Shown in pieces: positions 16,813-25,669 of a stretch of 64,000 nt of DNA. Position 1 is the first letter of the stretch. Each line of letters opens with the position of its first letter. The stretch lies in the NCBI GenBank assembly GCA_023435305.1, contig JAEYRV010000053.1, forward strand, positions 67,634-131,633, written 5' to 3'. This DNA comes from Bacillota bacterium. GTDB lineage: Bacteria > Bacillota > Clostridia > Acetivibrionales > DTU013. Below the pieces are notes generated by a model. The model was not told the origin of the DNA. It saw only the letters and a list, made by a program, of their open reading frames with translations, and did no database searches. A program made the position numbers and the translations under genes.

Positions 16813-18069
16813 ATGGATAGTAACACTATAACTGCACCAAAATTTAATCGTTGGATACCTGTTGCTGCAAGTTTAGCAATCCAGCTATGCCTGGGTACTG
16901 CATACATATGGAGTGTATTCCAGTCATACCTCATTATTGGTCCGTCAACTCCAAACGCTTTGTTCAACTGGCCTGCATCGCATGGTACATTAGCATATTC
17001 ACTGCTGCTGGGAGTATTGACAGTGGGAAGTACTATCGGTGGGAAATTGCAGGAGAGATTAAAACCAAGGCCGGTAATTATCGCAGCCGGAATTATACTG
17101 GGATTGGGTTTCTTTTTAGCAAGGTTCACTACTGAATCGACACCCTGGGTGCTTTGGCTGACTTATGGTGTATTAGGCGGTTTTGGTATGGGAATGTCAT
17201 ATACGACTACGATAGCCAACAGTCAGAAGTGGTTCCCGGATAAAAGAGGACTCGTGACCGGAATTATCGTTTCAGCCCTTGGATTTGGCGGACTCGTTTT
17301 TACACCTGTTGCCGAAGCTTTGATAAACGCATATGGTGTGCTTAATACTTTTTCCATACTGGGTGTTGTGTTTTTTGTCGTAAATATAGCTGGAGCATTT
17401 TTCATAATTGCTCCACCGGAAGGCTACAAACCAAAAGGGTGGACACCTCCGGCTCCAAAGGACGGAATAATCGCACAAAGCTTTACGCCTTCGGAAGCCT
17501 TGAAAACACCACAGTTTTATATGGTGACACTCGCATTCATGTGTGCAACGGCTGCAGGATCAATGATGATACCTATGGCAAAGATCCTCGGTCTGCAGCC
17601 GGACAGCGGTTTGACAAAAGAAGCTGCTGTTGTCGGAGTTATGATCATCACCGGCTTCAACTCCTTCGGGCGTCTTTTCTGGGCGGGTATTTCGGATAGA
17701 CTGGGAAGAAAGAAAGTACTGCTGATACTTCTCGTTATCGCGGCCCTCTCAATAGTAGGAGTTTCTTTCACCAAGGCATATTTGATGCTTGCCTTTATCG
17801 CAGTAATAGGATTTTCATATGGCGGCTTCCTTGGAGTCTTCCCGGCATTGACCGCCGACTTCTGGGGAACGAAAAGTGTTGCTATGACTTATGGCATGAT
17901 CCTTCTTGGATTCGGTGCAGGAGCAGTAGCTTCATCATATATAGTTGCATACTTCAGCGCAGCCAAAGCATTCACGACAGCATTTGTAATAGCTGGAGTC
18001 GCAGCAGTCGTAGGCTTTGTAATAATTGCGCTGCTGAAGGCTCCAAAACTCAAAGCTGAAAAAATGTAA
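16813..18069 (+). CDS. MFS transporter, oxalate/formate antiporter (OFA) type
   Basis: ATG 16813 is preferred over 16741 because AAAGGA lies 8 bases upstream and the product then starts MDSNTITAPKFNRWIPVAAS, right before the first helix. The 418-residue protein has twelve hydrophobic helices. It shows the OFA-family features: a long first periplasmic loop (YIWSVFQSYLII...), the motif YGVLGGFGMGMSYTTTIANS, KWFPDKRGLVTGIIVSALGF in the helix 4-5 loop, and FGRLFWAGISDRLGRKKVL between helices 8 and 9. Family members exchange small organic acids such as oxalate/formate or take up monocarboxylates. The substrate here is unknown. No pathway gene adjoins it, and a terminator follows. Confidence 0.88.
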   Translation: MDSNTITAPKFNRWIPVAASLAIQLCLGTAYIWSVFQSYLIIGPSTPNALFNWPASHGTLAYSLLLGVLTVGSTIGGKLQERLKPRPVIIAAGIILGLGFFLARFTTESTPWVLWLTYGVLGGFGMGMSYTTTIANSQKWFPDKRGLVTGIIVSALGFGGLVFTPVAEALINAYGVLNTFSILGVVFFVVNIAGAFFIIAPPEGYKPKGWTPPAPKDGIIAQSFTPSEALKTPQFYMVTLAFMCATAAGSMMIPMAKILGLQPDSGLTKEAAVVGVMIITGFNSFGRLFWAGISDRLGRKKVLLILLVIAALSIVGVSFTKAYLMLAFIAVIGFSYGGFLGVFPALTADFWGTKSVAMTYGMILLGFGAGAVASSYIVAYFSAAKAFTTAFVIAGVAAVVGFVIIALLKAPKLKAEKM

Positions 18070-18100
18070 TTGCAATTTTTATATACTTCTATCATAATTA

Positions 18101-18145
18101 AAAAGCAGATAGCTGTTTAACAAGAATGGCTGTCTGCTTTCTTTA
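18101..18145 (+). terminator. rho-independent terminator after the MFS gene
   Basis: AAAGCAGATAGCT (18102-18114) pairs, with a G-T wobble, with GGCTGTCTGCTTT (18128-18140), followed by a T-rich tract. Confidence 0.75.
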
Positions 18146-18238
18146 TTTCGTGGTGATCAGAGATCCGCCAGATGGGGTTACGATATTTTCATGAAGGCGA
18201 TTTCAGAGCCCGGTCGGGTAAGGCAAAAATAAATAAGC

Positions 18239-19069
18239 ATGGAGAAAGATTTGAGCAACATGGAAACGGAATTCATAAAGGGCAATATGTCGCAAGTACA
18301 TAGAGATGGTAATGTTGTGCAAAGAGATTTGAAACCTCAAAGCAAAACAATACACAGGCTGATGCGGCATCTTGAGGGCAAGGGTATAGTGTTTGTTCCG
18401 CGTTTTCTGGGCCTGAATGGTGAAAATATGGAGATGCTGAGTTTTGTTGAAGGTACAACATTGGACGACTACCCTCCGGCCAGTGATATTCAAACCAGGC
18501 TGAAAATAGCCCGGGCAGCTGCTGAAATGCTAAGGGAATACCATGATGCAACAATCGATTTTGTAAGGCAGCCGGAGGATATCTGGTTTTTGGAGTACCA
18601 AGGCGGTTTGGATAAAGAAGTCATATGTCATAATGATTTTGCACCTTATAATGTAACATTTAATAATAATATGCCTGTGGGCATGATCGATTTTGATACT
18701 GCATGTCCCGCGCCCAGGATCTGGGATGTTGCATATGCAGTATATCGTTTTGTACCACTGGGTGCAGAAACATTCGATCTGGAAAAAAATCGGTACCGGG
18801 GATATGATAAAGCGTTGGACTGCGCAGAAAGAAAGCTTTTACTCAGGGCATTCATTGATGCATATCAAGGCATGGATGCTAATCCGAAGCTGGAAGTTTC
18901 AGATGTATTGGACAATGTAGTATTGCGGCTGCAGGCTTTAGTCAGGCTTTTTGACGAGGAATGCCGAAAGGGAAATCCGGCCTTTGTCAAAATGAAGGAG
19001 GAAGGACATCAGCAGCTTTATATCAACGAAATTGAATTCATTAAGGATAATATGCAGGAATGGAAATGA
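18239..19069 (+). CDS. APH-family phosphotransferase (aminoglycoside/choline kinase fold)
   Basis: The 276-residue protein carries the catalytic loop H131-N132-D133 (ICHNDFAPYNVTF) and the metal-binding D151/D153 (GMIDFDTACPAPRIWD) that define the aminoglycoside phosphotransferase/choline-kinase superfamily. YAVYRFVPLG after the metal site is also typical. The N-terminal lobe is short (TEFIKGNMSQVHRDGNVV...), and LSFVEGTTLDDY is the hinge. Members phosphorylate hydroxyls of drugs, choline, homoserine or sugars. Nothing nearby identifies the substrate, and a resistance role should not be assumed. A second ATG at 18260 is possible. A 60-bp palindromic repeat begins 6 bases after the stop. Confidence 0.82.
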   Translation: MEKDLSNMETEFIKGNMSQVHRDGNVVQRDLKPQSKTIHRLMRHLEGKGIVFVPRFLGLNGENMEMLSFVEGTTLDDYPPASDIQTRLKIARAAAEMLREYHDATIDFVRQPEDIWFLEYQGGLDKEVICHNDFAPYNVTFNNNMPVGMIDFDTACPAPRIWDVAYAVYRFVPLGAETFDLEKNRYRGYDKALDCAERKLLLRAFIDAYQGMDANPKLEVSDVLDNVVLRLQALVRLFDEECRKGNPAFVKMKEEGHQQLYINEIEFIKDNMQEWK

Positions 19070-19074
19070 AACTT

Positions 19075-19134
19075 GGGGGTCAGGCTTGAGTAATTCCTTT
19101 ATTTGAATAAAGGAATTACTCAAGCCTGACCCCC
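19075..19134. repeat. 60-bp palindrome of the GGGGTCAGGCTTGA family
   Basis: GGGGGTCAGGCTTGAGTAAT... (19075-19103) pairs with the exact complement through 19134; only the two central bases fail to pair. It is the most perfect family member here and begins 6 bases after the APH-type gene, where it could also stop transcription. Confidence 0.92.
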
Positions 19135-19157
19135 ATCGAGGCCTCACCCAAAAAGGT

Positions 19158-19699
19158 GAGAACCCTTTGGTGACGGCTCGCCTGCGGAGCGTATTTCGGG
19201 CGGAGGTGAATCCAGGGTTTCCCACACCTATGAGAAGGCCGGTGAATATTCTGCCAAGGTGATGTTGTATGACAAAAAGGGCAAGGCGCTCTCCTTCGAC
19301 AGCGTAGGCATCATACTTGAAGAAAAAGAGACGGAATCACCTGTGGTGAACGGCAGCGAGAATGTGCCGGAGCAGCCCGGCGTGACGCAGGATGGAGAGA
19401 AACAGCCCGAACCCGGCGAATACGCATGGGTACTGGTGGAAACTGTGACCTATGATGCCAAAGAGCAAATATTCAATTTCTCCACACTGTCAGGAAGAAA
19501 GCAGATTACATGCTTTGAGCCAAAGGCTCGGCGCAAAACTTCCTCCGCTGCCGGTCATTATGCCTACAGAAGCTACGAATCTGACTGCCTCGGCTGTATA
19601 ACCGGAAATGTCCTTCTCGTCTCTGGAGTATCTGGGCGAAATCCAATTTGGTATCTGCAGTCTATTCCCGTTAATACAAGAACGCAGGGACATGAGTAA
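19158..19699 (+). pseudogene. fragment of a PKD-domain surface protein
   Basis: An open frame starts directly after a TGA (19155-19157) with no start codon. It reads PFGDGSPAERISGGGESRVS, then HTYEKAGEYSAKVMLYDKKG, the FGDGS...H-x-Y-x3-G-x-Y pattern of a PKD domain (about 19161-19300). A Pro/Glu-rich linker and EYAWVLVETVTYDAKEQ follow. After about 19480 the reading no longer looks like protein, because the strand switches to an SLH remnant in the opposite direction. Both ends of the parent gene are missing. It lies next to the palindrome at 19075-19134. This is gene debris, perhaps joined by recombination. Confidence 0.6.
19490..19693 (-). pseudogene. S-layer homology (SLH) domain fragment
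   Basis: On the minus strand the translation DISGYTAEAVRFVASVGIMT followed by GSGGSFAPSL is a recognisable SLH core (hydrophobic helix, V-x-x-GIMTG-x-G-x-F-x-P). It is preceded by about 30 unrelated-looking residues and ends after 15 more. SLH domains bind cell-wall polymers and come in sets of three at the ends of surface proteins. A lone, truncated copy in antisense to a PKD fragment is a relic. The rest of 19700-19867 shows no gene. Confidence 0.55.
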
Positions 19700-19867
19700 A
19701 TCAAGCGTCCCTGCGTTTTATTATATGAGTGTTAACAAATCAAAAATTTACAAAAATAATATAAAAAAGTATAATCAATATGTGATTTACATGAAAACTA
19801 TCAGTGTTGGTAACAGCTTGTGCCATAACTAAGACTTGAGGCAGTTTACCAATGGAATCGGGGGCGA

Positions 19868-20602
19868 ATGTTGATATACAGATTAATATTTTTTCTATTA
19901 ACAGTAATAGTAATGATTGTTTTTATTATATTAGGGGTTCACCCATTTTTAGCTGCTGTGATTACATTGCCATTCATTTTGGCTATATATATCGTTATAG
20001 GTATCGTGCGGACCAAATATCGTGTGGGTCTTCTGGATGATAGCTGTGACCCTGAGGCATTTCTTGAAAGAACAGATATGCAGATGAATATAACTGGAAG
20101 AAATCCTAAGATATACAATATTCTTCTTATTGATAAAGCAGCAGGACTAATGACATTGGGCAGATTTCATGAAGCAAAGGAAATACTTTTCTCTATCGAT
20201 AAACGATTTTTTACACCCCACAATGGTTTTCTTCTTGTATATACAATTAATTTGATTTACTGCTTTTATGAATTAGGAGAAATCGACCGTGCTGAAGAAC
20301 TGTTTGAAACCGAGATGGCTGTTCTGCCGCCAATAAGCCCAAGAGCAAGGCTTGCGGTAAAAATGCTTGTAGCTGAGAGGTTCTTCTATTTGAAGCGGTA
20401 TGGTGAAAGCCGGGAGCAGTTCAGCAAATTACTTGATCAAAAGTTAAGCAAGCGTATGCGCATGAGTATACTTTTCTATTTGGCTCAGATGGATGAAATG
20501 GAAGGCAATAGTGAGTCTGCTATGCTGAAGTATAGTGAAGTCGCAAGAAAAGGGAACAAGCTTTGGATTGCAGTACAGTCAGGTACCAGACATATTCATT
20601 AG
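19868..20602 (+). CDS. two-helix membrane protein with TPR-like cytoplasmic domain
   Basis: The 244-residue protein starts with two adjacent membrane helices (residues about 4-24 and 28-47: RLIFFLLTVIVMIVFIILG and AVITLPFILAIYIVIGIV). Alpha-helical hairpins typical of tetratricopeptide repeats follow: AAGLMTLGRFHEAKEILFSI, IYCFYELGEIDRAEELFETE, RFFYLKRYGESREQFSKLL and QMDEMEGNSESAMLKYSEVA. It probably acts as a membrane-bound protein-interaction scaffold. The ribosome binding site (GGGGGCG) is modest. The VanW-family gene follows closely, so they may be co-transcribed. No specific family is recognised. Confidence 0.75.
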   Translation: MLIYRLIFFLLTVIVMIVFIILGVHPFLAAVITLPFILAIYIVIGIVRTKYRVGLLDDSCDPEAFLERTDMQMNITGRNPKIYNILLIDKAAGLMTLGRFHEAKEILFSIDKRFFTPHNGFLLVYTINLIYCFYELGEIDRAEELFETEMAVLPPISPRARLAVKMLVAERFFYLKRYGESREQFSKLLDQKLSKRMRMSILFYLAQMDEMEGNSESAMLKYSEVARKGNKLWIAVQSGTRHIH

Positions 20603-20710
20603 CCTCATATGAAATGGAGATATTTCAGCAAAGACATCCAAACTTGGCAACTTTCCTCTGTCATTCACGTCTATTATTCATATGAAAAATGTGTTAGGGA
20701 CGATTATAAG

Positions 20711-21577
20711 ATGTTTTATCCAAACCAAATACAAAGGTTAAATAGAATCGACAAATTCAGCCTTCAGCCGAAAAAACGCAGTAAATTCAGAGCAATAGCC
20801 GGAAAGGGCTACTATAAGCTTTTACGCTATATGCTTTGGTATACCGGTCATATCAGATATGCTCATAATAGAAGCTTGCAGTATTTACAGTATACTTATT
20901 TTGCACACAAAACACCTTTACTACGCAAATTACGAGACGTAGACATGCAGTATCAATATAACAAGATCATTAACTTGAAGCTGGCTGTTAAGAAGCTTGA
21001 TGGGATCATATTATTGCCGGGCGAAACCTTTAGTTACTGGCGGCTGATCGGCAAGCCTTCCGCTGGAAAAGGATATGTACCGGGTATGGTACTGCACTGC
21101 GGCGAATTCAGGATGGGAATCGGCGGAGGCTTATGCCAGCTCTCCAATCTGATTTATTGGATGTCTCTGCATACGCCATTGACCGTTGTTGAGCGCTATC
21201 GCCATTCATATGATGTTTTTCCCGACTCGAACCGCACGCAGCCCTTTGGAACAGGGGCTACATGTGTGTATCCATACAGGGATCTGATGATAAGGAATGA
21301 TACGGATGCGAATTTTCAGCTTCAGCTCAGGGTGGGAGAGGAGTTTTTGGAGGGTAGTTGGCTGTCCGATCGTATACCGGAGCATAGATATGAAATAATT
21401 GAAAAAAACCATCATTTCAAGCCTGAGTATTGGGGCGGGTTCAGCAGACATAACGAAATCTGGCAGAGTAACTATACCATCGATGGCAGCTTTATAAGTG
21501 AAGAGTTTATTACCGAAAATCATGCTTTGATGATGTATTCTCCATTCCTGCCCCCATCCAGCCAGACCTGTATGTAA
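20711..21577 (+). CDS. VanW-family protein
   Basis: The core (residues about 85-230 of this reading) matches VanW: LLPGETFSYWRLIGKPSAGK, GIGGGLCQLSNLIYWMSLHT, PLTVVERYRHSYDVFPDSNR and PFGTGATCVYPYRDLMIRN. I favour ATG 20711, which has AGGGA 10 bases upstream and gives 288 residues, the usual size. An ATG at 20609 would add 34 residues unlike the family and has no ribosome binding site. VanW was first noted in a vancomycin-resistance cluster, but its biochemical role is unknown and it is common outside resistance loci. No van genes are nearby. It lies just after the TPR membrane protein gene. Confidence 0.82.
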   Translation: MFYPNQIQRLNRIDKFSLQPKKRSKFRAIAGKGYYKLLRYMLWYTGHIRYAHNRSLQYLQYTYFAHKTPLLRKLRDVDMQYQYNKIINLKLAVKKLDGIILLPGETFSYWRLIGKPSAGKGYVPGMVLHCGEFRMGIGGGLCQLSNLIYWMSLHTPLTVVERYRHSYDVFPDSNRTQPFGTGATCVYPYRDLMIRNDTDANFQLQLRVGEEFLEGSWLSDRIPEHRYEIIEKNHHFKPEYWGGFSRHNEIWQSNYTIDGSFISEEFITENHALMMYSPFLPPSSQTCM

Positions 21578-21621
21578 AGTGTGTCTGCGGAGTAAAACGA
21601 TTCGGTTTAAATACTGCCTGT

Positions 21622-21678
21622 GATGCGGTGGTTCTATCGCTGACTGCGATGCAGTGGTTCTATGTGGATTGCGATGCA
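21622..21678. repeat. short tandem repeat, about 25 bp
   Basis: GATGCGGTGGTTCTATCGCT (from 21622) recurs as GATGCAGTGGTTCTATGTGG (from 21648), with a partial third copy at 21673. It is intergenic between the convergent VanW and ABC permease genes. Confidence 0.6.
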
Positions 21679-21738
21679 ACCGACTAGTCATGCTAAGGTT
21701 AATCTACTTGTTGCAGTACAGTCCGGAAAATCAAAGGC

Positions 21739-21829
21739 TCCAGGCACGACACTCCAAGCAGGGCACTTCAGGCACGACACTTATCGAAGCATAAATGTAC
21801 AGTAAGTGCCTAAGTATCGTGCCTGATAC
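21739..21829. repeat. GTGCC-family repeat cluster with inverted arms
   Basis: CCAGGCACGACACT occurs twice (21740, 21769). TCAGGCACGACACTTA (21768-21783) pairs with TAAGTATCGTGCCTGA (21811-21826), apart from one mismatch. The cluster lies between convergent genes and could also act as a bidirectional terminator. Confidence 0.55.
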
Positions 21830-21834
21830 CGTTG

Positions 21835-22578
21835 CTATTCCCACTTGAAAAACTTAATTGCAATAAACGAGCATACGACTGCAATCGCTGCCATAACAAT
21901 CACGGGCAGCAGGACATTGTCCAGCGGCAGGCCGAGTGTTGCTGCTTTTAGTATCTTGTTGCCCTGTGTCAGCGGCAGCAAATCGACTGCCTTTTGCATA
22001 GCTGCCGGCATTACTTCATATGGCAGTGTTCCGCCGGAAAATATCAGCATTGGGAAATACAGCACACTTGCCAGGATCCCTGCGATTTTTGAGTTTTTAG
22101 CCAGACCGCCCACCATCATACCGATACTGAACATTGACACCATTACCAGAAGCCATCCGAGAAGGAACTGCAGAACACTGCCCTGTATTTTGGCTCCGAA
22201 AATAAGTATTGCTGCAGCAAATACTATAATCAGTGAAGCCAATGCATAAAGAGCGTAAATTGATACCTGTACCAGTAAGATTATTACTGGGCTGGCGGGG
22301 GTGACTTTGAATCTTTTCAGGATATACTTGCTTCTGTAGTCTGAGATTACAAGGGGCAATCCCATTACGCCGCCTGCACAGATCGCTATGGTGGCAACTG
22401 CTCCCAGGGACTGTTCGAGAAATGTGTAATTGGCACCGTCAAATGCTGGTTTACTGCCGTAAATCACTCCGAGCACTATAAGTACTATGAAAGGCATGAT
22501 TATCGCGAAAATCAGCATATTCATGTCCCGCAGTGAAAGTTTGAGTTCTGTTTTCAGCATTGTTCTATAAGCTTTCAT
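21835..22578 (-). CDS. ABC-2 type transporter permease
   Basis: ATG 22578 is chosen because GAGGAGG lies 7 bases upstream, giving 247 residues and a 14-base overlap with the ATPase gene. Six hydrophobic helices are visible. The first follows MLKTELKLSLRDMNMLIFAI. The loop LIFSGGTLPYEVMPAAMQKA and the last helix AVVCSFIAIKFFKWE are typical of ABC-2 permeases in linearmycin/daunorubicin-type exporters. With the upstream ATPase it forms a two-gene exporter for an unknown hydrophobic compound or lipid. Transcription is leftward, and the end is marked by the GTGCC repeat cluster. Confidence 0.88.
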   Translation of the reverse strand: MKAYRTMLKTELKLSLRDMNMLIFAIIMPFIVLIVLGVIYGSKPAFDGANYTFLEQSLGAVATIAICAGGVMGLPLVISDYRSKYILKRFKVTPASPVIILLVQVSIYALYALASLIIVFAAAILIFGAKIQGSVLQFLLGWLLVMVSMFSIGMMVGGLAKNSKIAGILASVLYFPMLIFSGGTLPYEVMPAAMQKAVDLLPLTQGNKILKAATLGLPLDNVLLPVIVMAAIAVVCSFIAIKFFKWE

Positions 22579-23299
22579 CTTGCATAACCTCCTCATCCGT
22601 AAACCAAAGATAGGCATCTTCCAGCTTCTCGTATGGACTTGCTGCAATAGCCTCGGCAACTGTTCCATAAAAGACTGTTTTTCCTTTTTTCAAAATGCAG
22701 ATCGAATCGCAAAGGGTCTCGACCTCATCCATAAAGTGCGATGTCAGGAGAATTGAAAGACCTTTACTCTTGAGGCTGCACAGCGTTTTCCATACATCAC
22801 GCCTGGCCCTTGCATCCAGTCCTGTAGTCAGTTCATCCAGAAATACGAGCCTTGGATTTGGTATAAGCGCCAGAACAATAAAAAGACGCTGCTTTTGTCC
22901 GCCGGAAAGCTCCTTCACCAGTGATTTTGCTTTGTCTGCGATCCCAAACTCTGAGAGCAGATCGTTGTAATCTGCAGGATTCCTATACAGAGAAGCAGTC
23001 ACTTCGCATAGTTCGCATACTCTGATATTATCCTGGTAATTCGGTTCCTGAAACTGTACCCCGACTTGCTCAAACAGCTCCTTGCGGTTTGCTTTTGGGT
23101 CGAGTCCCAATACTGATACTGTGCCGCCATCCAGCTTTCTGGTGCCTAAAATGCACTCTATGGCAGTGGTCTTTCCGGCGCCATTGGCTCCAAGCAAGCC
23201 AAAGACTGAGCCTTTTTTTAGTGTGAAGCTCAGGACGTTAACTGCAATCATATTGCCGTAAGCTTTTGTCAGGTGATCCAGATTTATCACATCATCCAC
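22565..23299 (-). CDS. ABC transporter ATP-binding protein
   Basis: The 244-residue ATPase has Walker A GANGAGKTT (residues about 36-44), Q-loop FQEPNYQDN, signature LSGGQKQR, Walker B RLVFLDELTTGLD and the switch histidine in LLTSHFMDEVE. The DELT instead of DEPT form is common in drug-exporter (CcmA/LnrL-like) ATPases. It pairs with the overlapping ABC-2 permease. Upstream, about 23345-23375, the minus strand reads AAACCCTCCACTATAACACC then AGGTTT, loosely like a MerR-type operator, but no MerR gene is nearby, so regulation is uncertain. Confidence 0.9.
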   Translation of the reverse strand: MDDVINLDHLTKAYGNMIAVNVLSFTLKKGSVFGLLGANGAGKTTAIECILGTRKLDGGTVSVLGLDPKANRKELFEQVGVQFQEPNYQDNIRVCELCEVTASLYRNPADYNDLLSEFGIADKAKSLVKELSGGQKQRLFIVLALIPNPRLVFLDELTTGLDARARRDVWKTLCSLKSKGLSILLTSHFMDEVETLCDSICILKKGKTVFYGTVAEAIAASPYEKLEDAYLWFTDEEVMQDESL

Positions 23300-23420
23300 G
23301 TGTGTTTACCTCCTACCTTTCTCTGATACAAAAGAATAGCACCTAAGATAAACCTGGTGTTATAGTGGAGGGTTTGAAATATTATTTTATTGCATTTTAT
23401 TGTATAATGTAGAAGTAAGT

Positions 23421-23438
23421 CTGGTGCCAGGCACCTTA
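23421..23438. repeat. GTGCC palindrome before the GH31 gene
   Basis: CTGGTGCCAGGCACCTTAA contains the palindrome GGTGCC-AGGCACC. It sits 7 bases ahead of the AAGGAGG site of the next gene, within its likely untranslated leader. Confidence 0.65.
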
Positions 23439-23453
23439 ATTAAGGAGGAAGCT

Positions 23454-25421
23454 ATGGGTGTGATAAGTGTAAAGGGAAACAGCGTCATATTTCAAAAGAG
23501 GGATGAAACAGCTGTGATCGTGCCATGGGGGAAGGACAGCCTGCGTTTCAGATCTACTCCCAACTCCCAGATAACAAGTGAAAACTGGAATCTTCTTGAC
23601 CAGCCGGAAGCTGAGTGCTGCATTCAGGCAGATGCTGAAAAGGCAACTATAGTAAATGGCAAAATATCTGCTGAAATATATAGAAGCGGGAAGGTCATCT
23701 ATTACAAAAACGGGAAGGAAATCATCACAGAACGCTCGGAAATGGCATTCAACAGCAGATACAGGGAATATCTGTCCCGAGGAGCCGATAATCACCGGGC
23801 AACGGTGATTTTTGAGCCAAATGCTGATGAGCATTTCTATGGGCTGGGACAGGAGCAGAATGACTGCTTTGACCTGAAAGGCTCAACAAGCCAGCTTTTG
23901 CATAAGAACACAAAAACCTCGATACCCTTCGTATATTCCTCCAGAGGCTACGGCTTCCTTTGGAACAATCCATCCGTCGGACGTTGTGATCTGACAGCAA
24001 ATCACACGCTGTGGGAGGCAAACTCCACTAAGCAGGTGGATTATGTAGTTATCGCGGGAGATACACCGGCAGAGGTGATGTCAAAGTATGCCGATCTCAC
24101 AGGTCATTCGCCAAAATTCCCGGCATGGGCTTCAGGCTTCTGGCAGTGCAAATTGAGATATGAAACACAGGATGAGCTTCTTAAGGTGGCAAGAGAGTAT
24201 AAAAAACGGGGAATACCGATATCGGTTATAATAATTGACTTCTTCCACTGGACAGAACAGGGAGATCTGAAGCTGGATCCGGTGTATTGGCCTGACCCGA
24301 AAAAAATGTGCGAGGAACTGGCTGAGATGGGTATCAGGGTCATCGCATCAGTGTGGCCGACTATAAACCCAAAGAGCGAAAACTATGCATATATGGATGA
24401 ACGGAATATGCTTGTAAGGACAGAAAGGGGCCAGTACGGCATATTCGATTTCCATAACCTCCAGACATATTTTGACCCCATGAATCCAGAAACCAGGGAA
24501 TATGTATGGTCTAAAGTCCATGAGAACTATTACAGTAATGGCATAAAGGCCTACTGGCTGGATCAGGCAGAACCGGATTTTGTGCCGAACCAATACGATA
24601 ATCTGCGCCTTTATATGGGCAACGGAGAAGAAGTCGCACTGCTGTATCCGTATTACTATTCGAAGCTTTTCTATGAAGGACTGAAAAGCGCCGGCGAAAG
24701 CGATATTATATCTCTGACGCGGTCTGCCTGGATCGGTAACCAGAAATACGCCACACTCGTGTGGTCGGGAGATATCCCATCCACCTTCGAAGCCCTCCGT
24801 ATGAGTGTAAAGACCGGGCTGAACATGGCCATGTGCGGGATACCATGGTGGAACAGTGATATAGGCGGCTTCTGGGGCGGCGATACAGAGAGTGATTACT
24901 TCCGTGAACTGATCGTGCGGTGGTTCCAGTTCGGCGTATTCTGTCCGGTCACAAGACTGCACGGGGACAGAAAAAGAACAAAGGATCAGCCGGAGCCGGC
25001 ACCGGGAATCAAGCAGCCAAGCGGTGGAGACAATGAGATATGGAGCTTCGGAGAAAGGGCATATCCCATATTGAAGAATTTGATCGATCTGAGAGAGAGG
25101 CTTCGCCCATATATCCATAAGCACATGGAAGCTGCCAGCGAAACAGGGGCACCATTGATGCGGCCGATGTTCTATGAATATCCGGAGGATGAAGTCTGCT
25201 ATACTCTGGGAGATCAATATATGTTTGGCAGTGATATACTCTTTGCCCCCATCGTTACTCAGGGCCAGACAGAACGCAAGGTGTATCTGCCGGCGGGAAC
25301 CTGGGTCGATGTCAATGACGGGCAGGAGTATGAAGGCGGCAGATATGTAAATGCCCATGCTGAACTTGAAAGGTTCATTGCTTATGTTAGGAAAGGTGCG
25401 GAAGTCCTTTCGGCATTTTGA
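23454..25421 (+). CDS. glycoside hydrolase family 31 (alpha-xylosidase/alpha-glucosidase)
   Basis: ATG 23454 has AAGGAGG 6 bases upstream; the earlier frame start at 23400 is within the leader. The 655-residue protein has no signal peptide. It shows the GH31 layout: N-terminal beta-sandwich, then the N-loop DEHFYGLGQEQNDCFDLKG, the barrel with VIIIDFFHWTEQGDLKLDP, and the nucleophile D370 in KAYWLDQAEPDFV. The acid/base D440 is in TLVWSGDIPSTFEALR, followed by SDIGGFWGG and the C-terminal sandwich GSDILFAPIVTQGQTERKVY. Family members remove alpha-linked xylose, glucose or similar units from oligosaccharides inside the cell. Xyloglucan or starch fragments are plausible given the cellulase and sugar importer elsewhere in the window. 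Confidence 0.9.
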   Translation: MGVISVKGNSVIFQKRDETAVIVPWGKDSLRFRSTPNSQITSENWNLLDQPEAECCIQADAEKATIVNGKISAEIYRSGKVIYYKNGKEIITERSEMAFNSRYREYLSRGADNHRATVIFEPNADEHFYGLGQEQNDCFDLKGSTSQLLHKNTKTSIPFVYSSRGYGFLWNNPSVGRCDLTANHTLWEANSTKQVDYVVIAGDTPAEVMSKYADLTGHSPKFPAWASGFWQCKLRYETQDELLKVAREYKKRGIPISVIIIDFFHWTEQGDLKLDPVYWPDPKKMCEELAEMGIRVIASVWPTINPKSENYAYMDERNMLVRTERGQYGIFDFHNLQTYFDPMNPETREYVWSKVHENYYSNGIKAYWLDQAEPDFVPNQYDNLRLYMGNGEEVALLYPYYYSKLFYEGLKSAGESDIISLTRSAWIGNQKYATLVWSGDIPSTFEALRMSVKTGLNMAMCGIPWWNSDIGGFWGGDTESDYFRELIVRWFQFGVFCPVTRLHGDRKRTKDQPEPAPGIKQPSGGDNEIWSFGERAYPILKNLIDLRERLRPYIHKHMEAASETGAPLMRPMFYEYPEDEVCYTLGDQYMFGSDILFAPIVTQGQTERKVYLPAGTWVDVNDGQEYEGGRYVNAHAELERFIAYVRKGAEVLSAF

Positions 25422-25432
25422 TCAATGAGTGA

Positions 25433-25470
25433 GCCCGGCACCTTCAATTGATGTAAAGCTTCTGCTGATA
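25433..25470 (+). repeat. direct repeat, left copy flanking the third ECF locus
   Basis: GCCCGGCACCTTCAATTGAT then GTAAAGCTTCTGCTGATAA matches, at most positions, the sequence at 27105-27145 (GGGCACCTTGATTCATGTAA...). Both copies start shortly after a stop codon, and together they bracket the sigma/anti-sigma genes. A partial third copy lies at about 3961. Confidence 0.5.
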
Positions 25471-25540
25471 AATAAAGTTACCTGACAACAGCTGTGTATG
25501 CCAAGTAAAGAAAAAGCATACATCATGGTCTTCAATATCT

Positions 25541-25568
25541 AAACCACACTCTGAGCAGTGTGGTTTTT
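25541..25568 (+). terminator. rho-independent terminator after the GH31 gene
   Basis: AAACCACACT (25541-25550) pairs with AGTGTGGTTT (25557-25566), then continues into T residues. Confidence 0.85.
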
Positions 25569-25669
25569 GCTTGCCTGTACAGACTGTAGGAAAATTGCTG
25601 CAGAAATAGTAAAATTAACTGTGACTTTTTATTCTCCTCGGTTGTCTTATTTATGAAAGGAGCGAAGAA

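Noticed and set aside
18239..19069. Aminoglycoside resistance kinase
   Set aside because: Only the general APH fold is visible. Many relatives act on choline, homoserine or unknown metabolites.
20711..21577. Vancomycin resistance locus based on VanW
   Set aside because: No vanH, vanA or vanX-type ligase or regulator gene is present. VanW alone is common in clostridia.
23340..23380. MerR-type operator upstream of the ABC exporter
   Set aside because: Only the outer AAACC/GGTTT arms match and no MerR gene is adjacent. It is mentioned in the ATPase entry but not called.
24348..25358. 336-residue minus-strand frame inside the GH31 gene
   Set aside because: It is a codon-bias shadow of the well-supported glycosidase, with no family motifs of its own.
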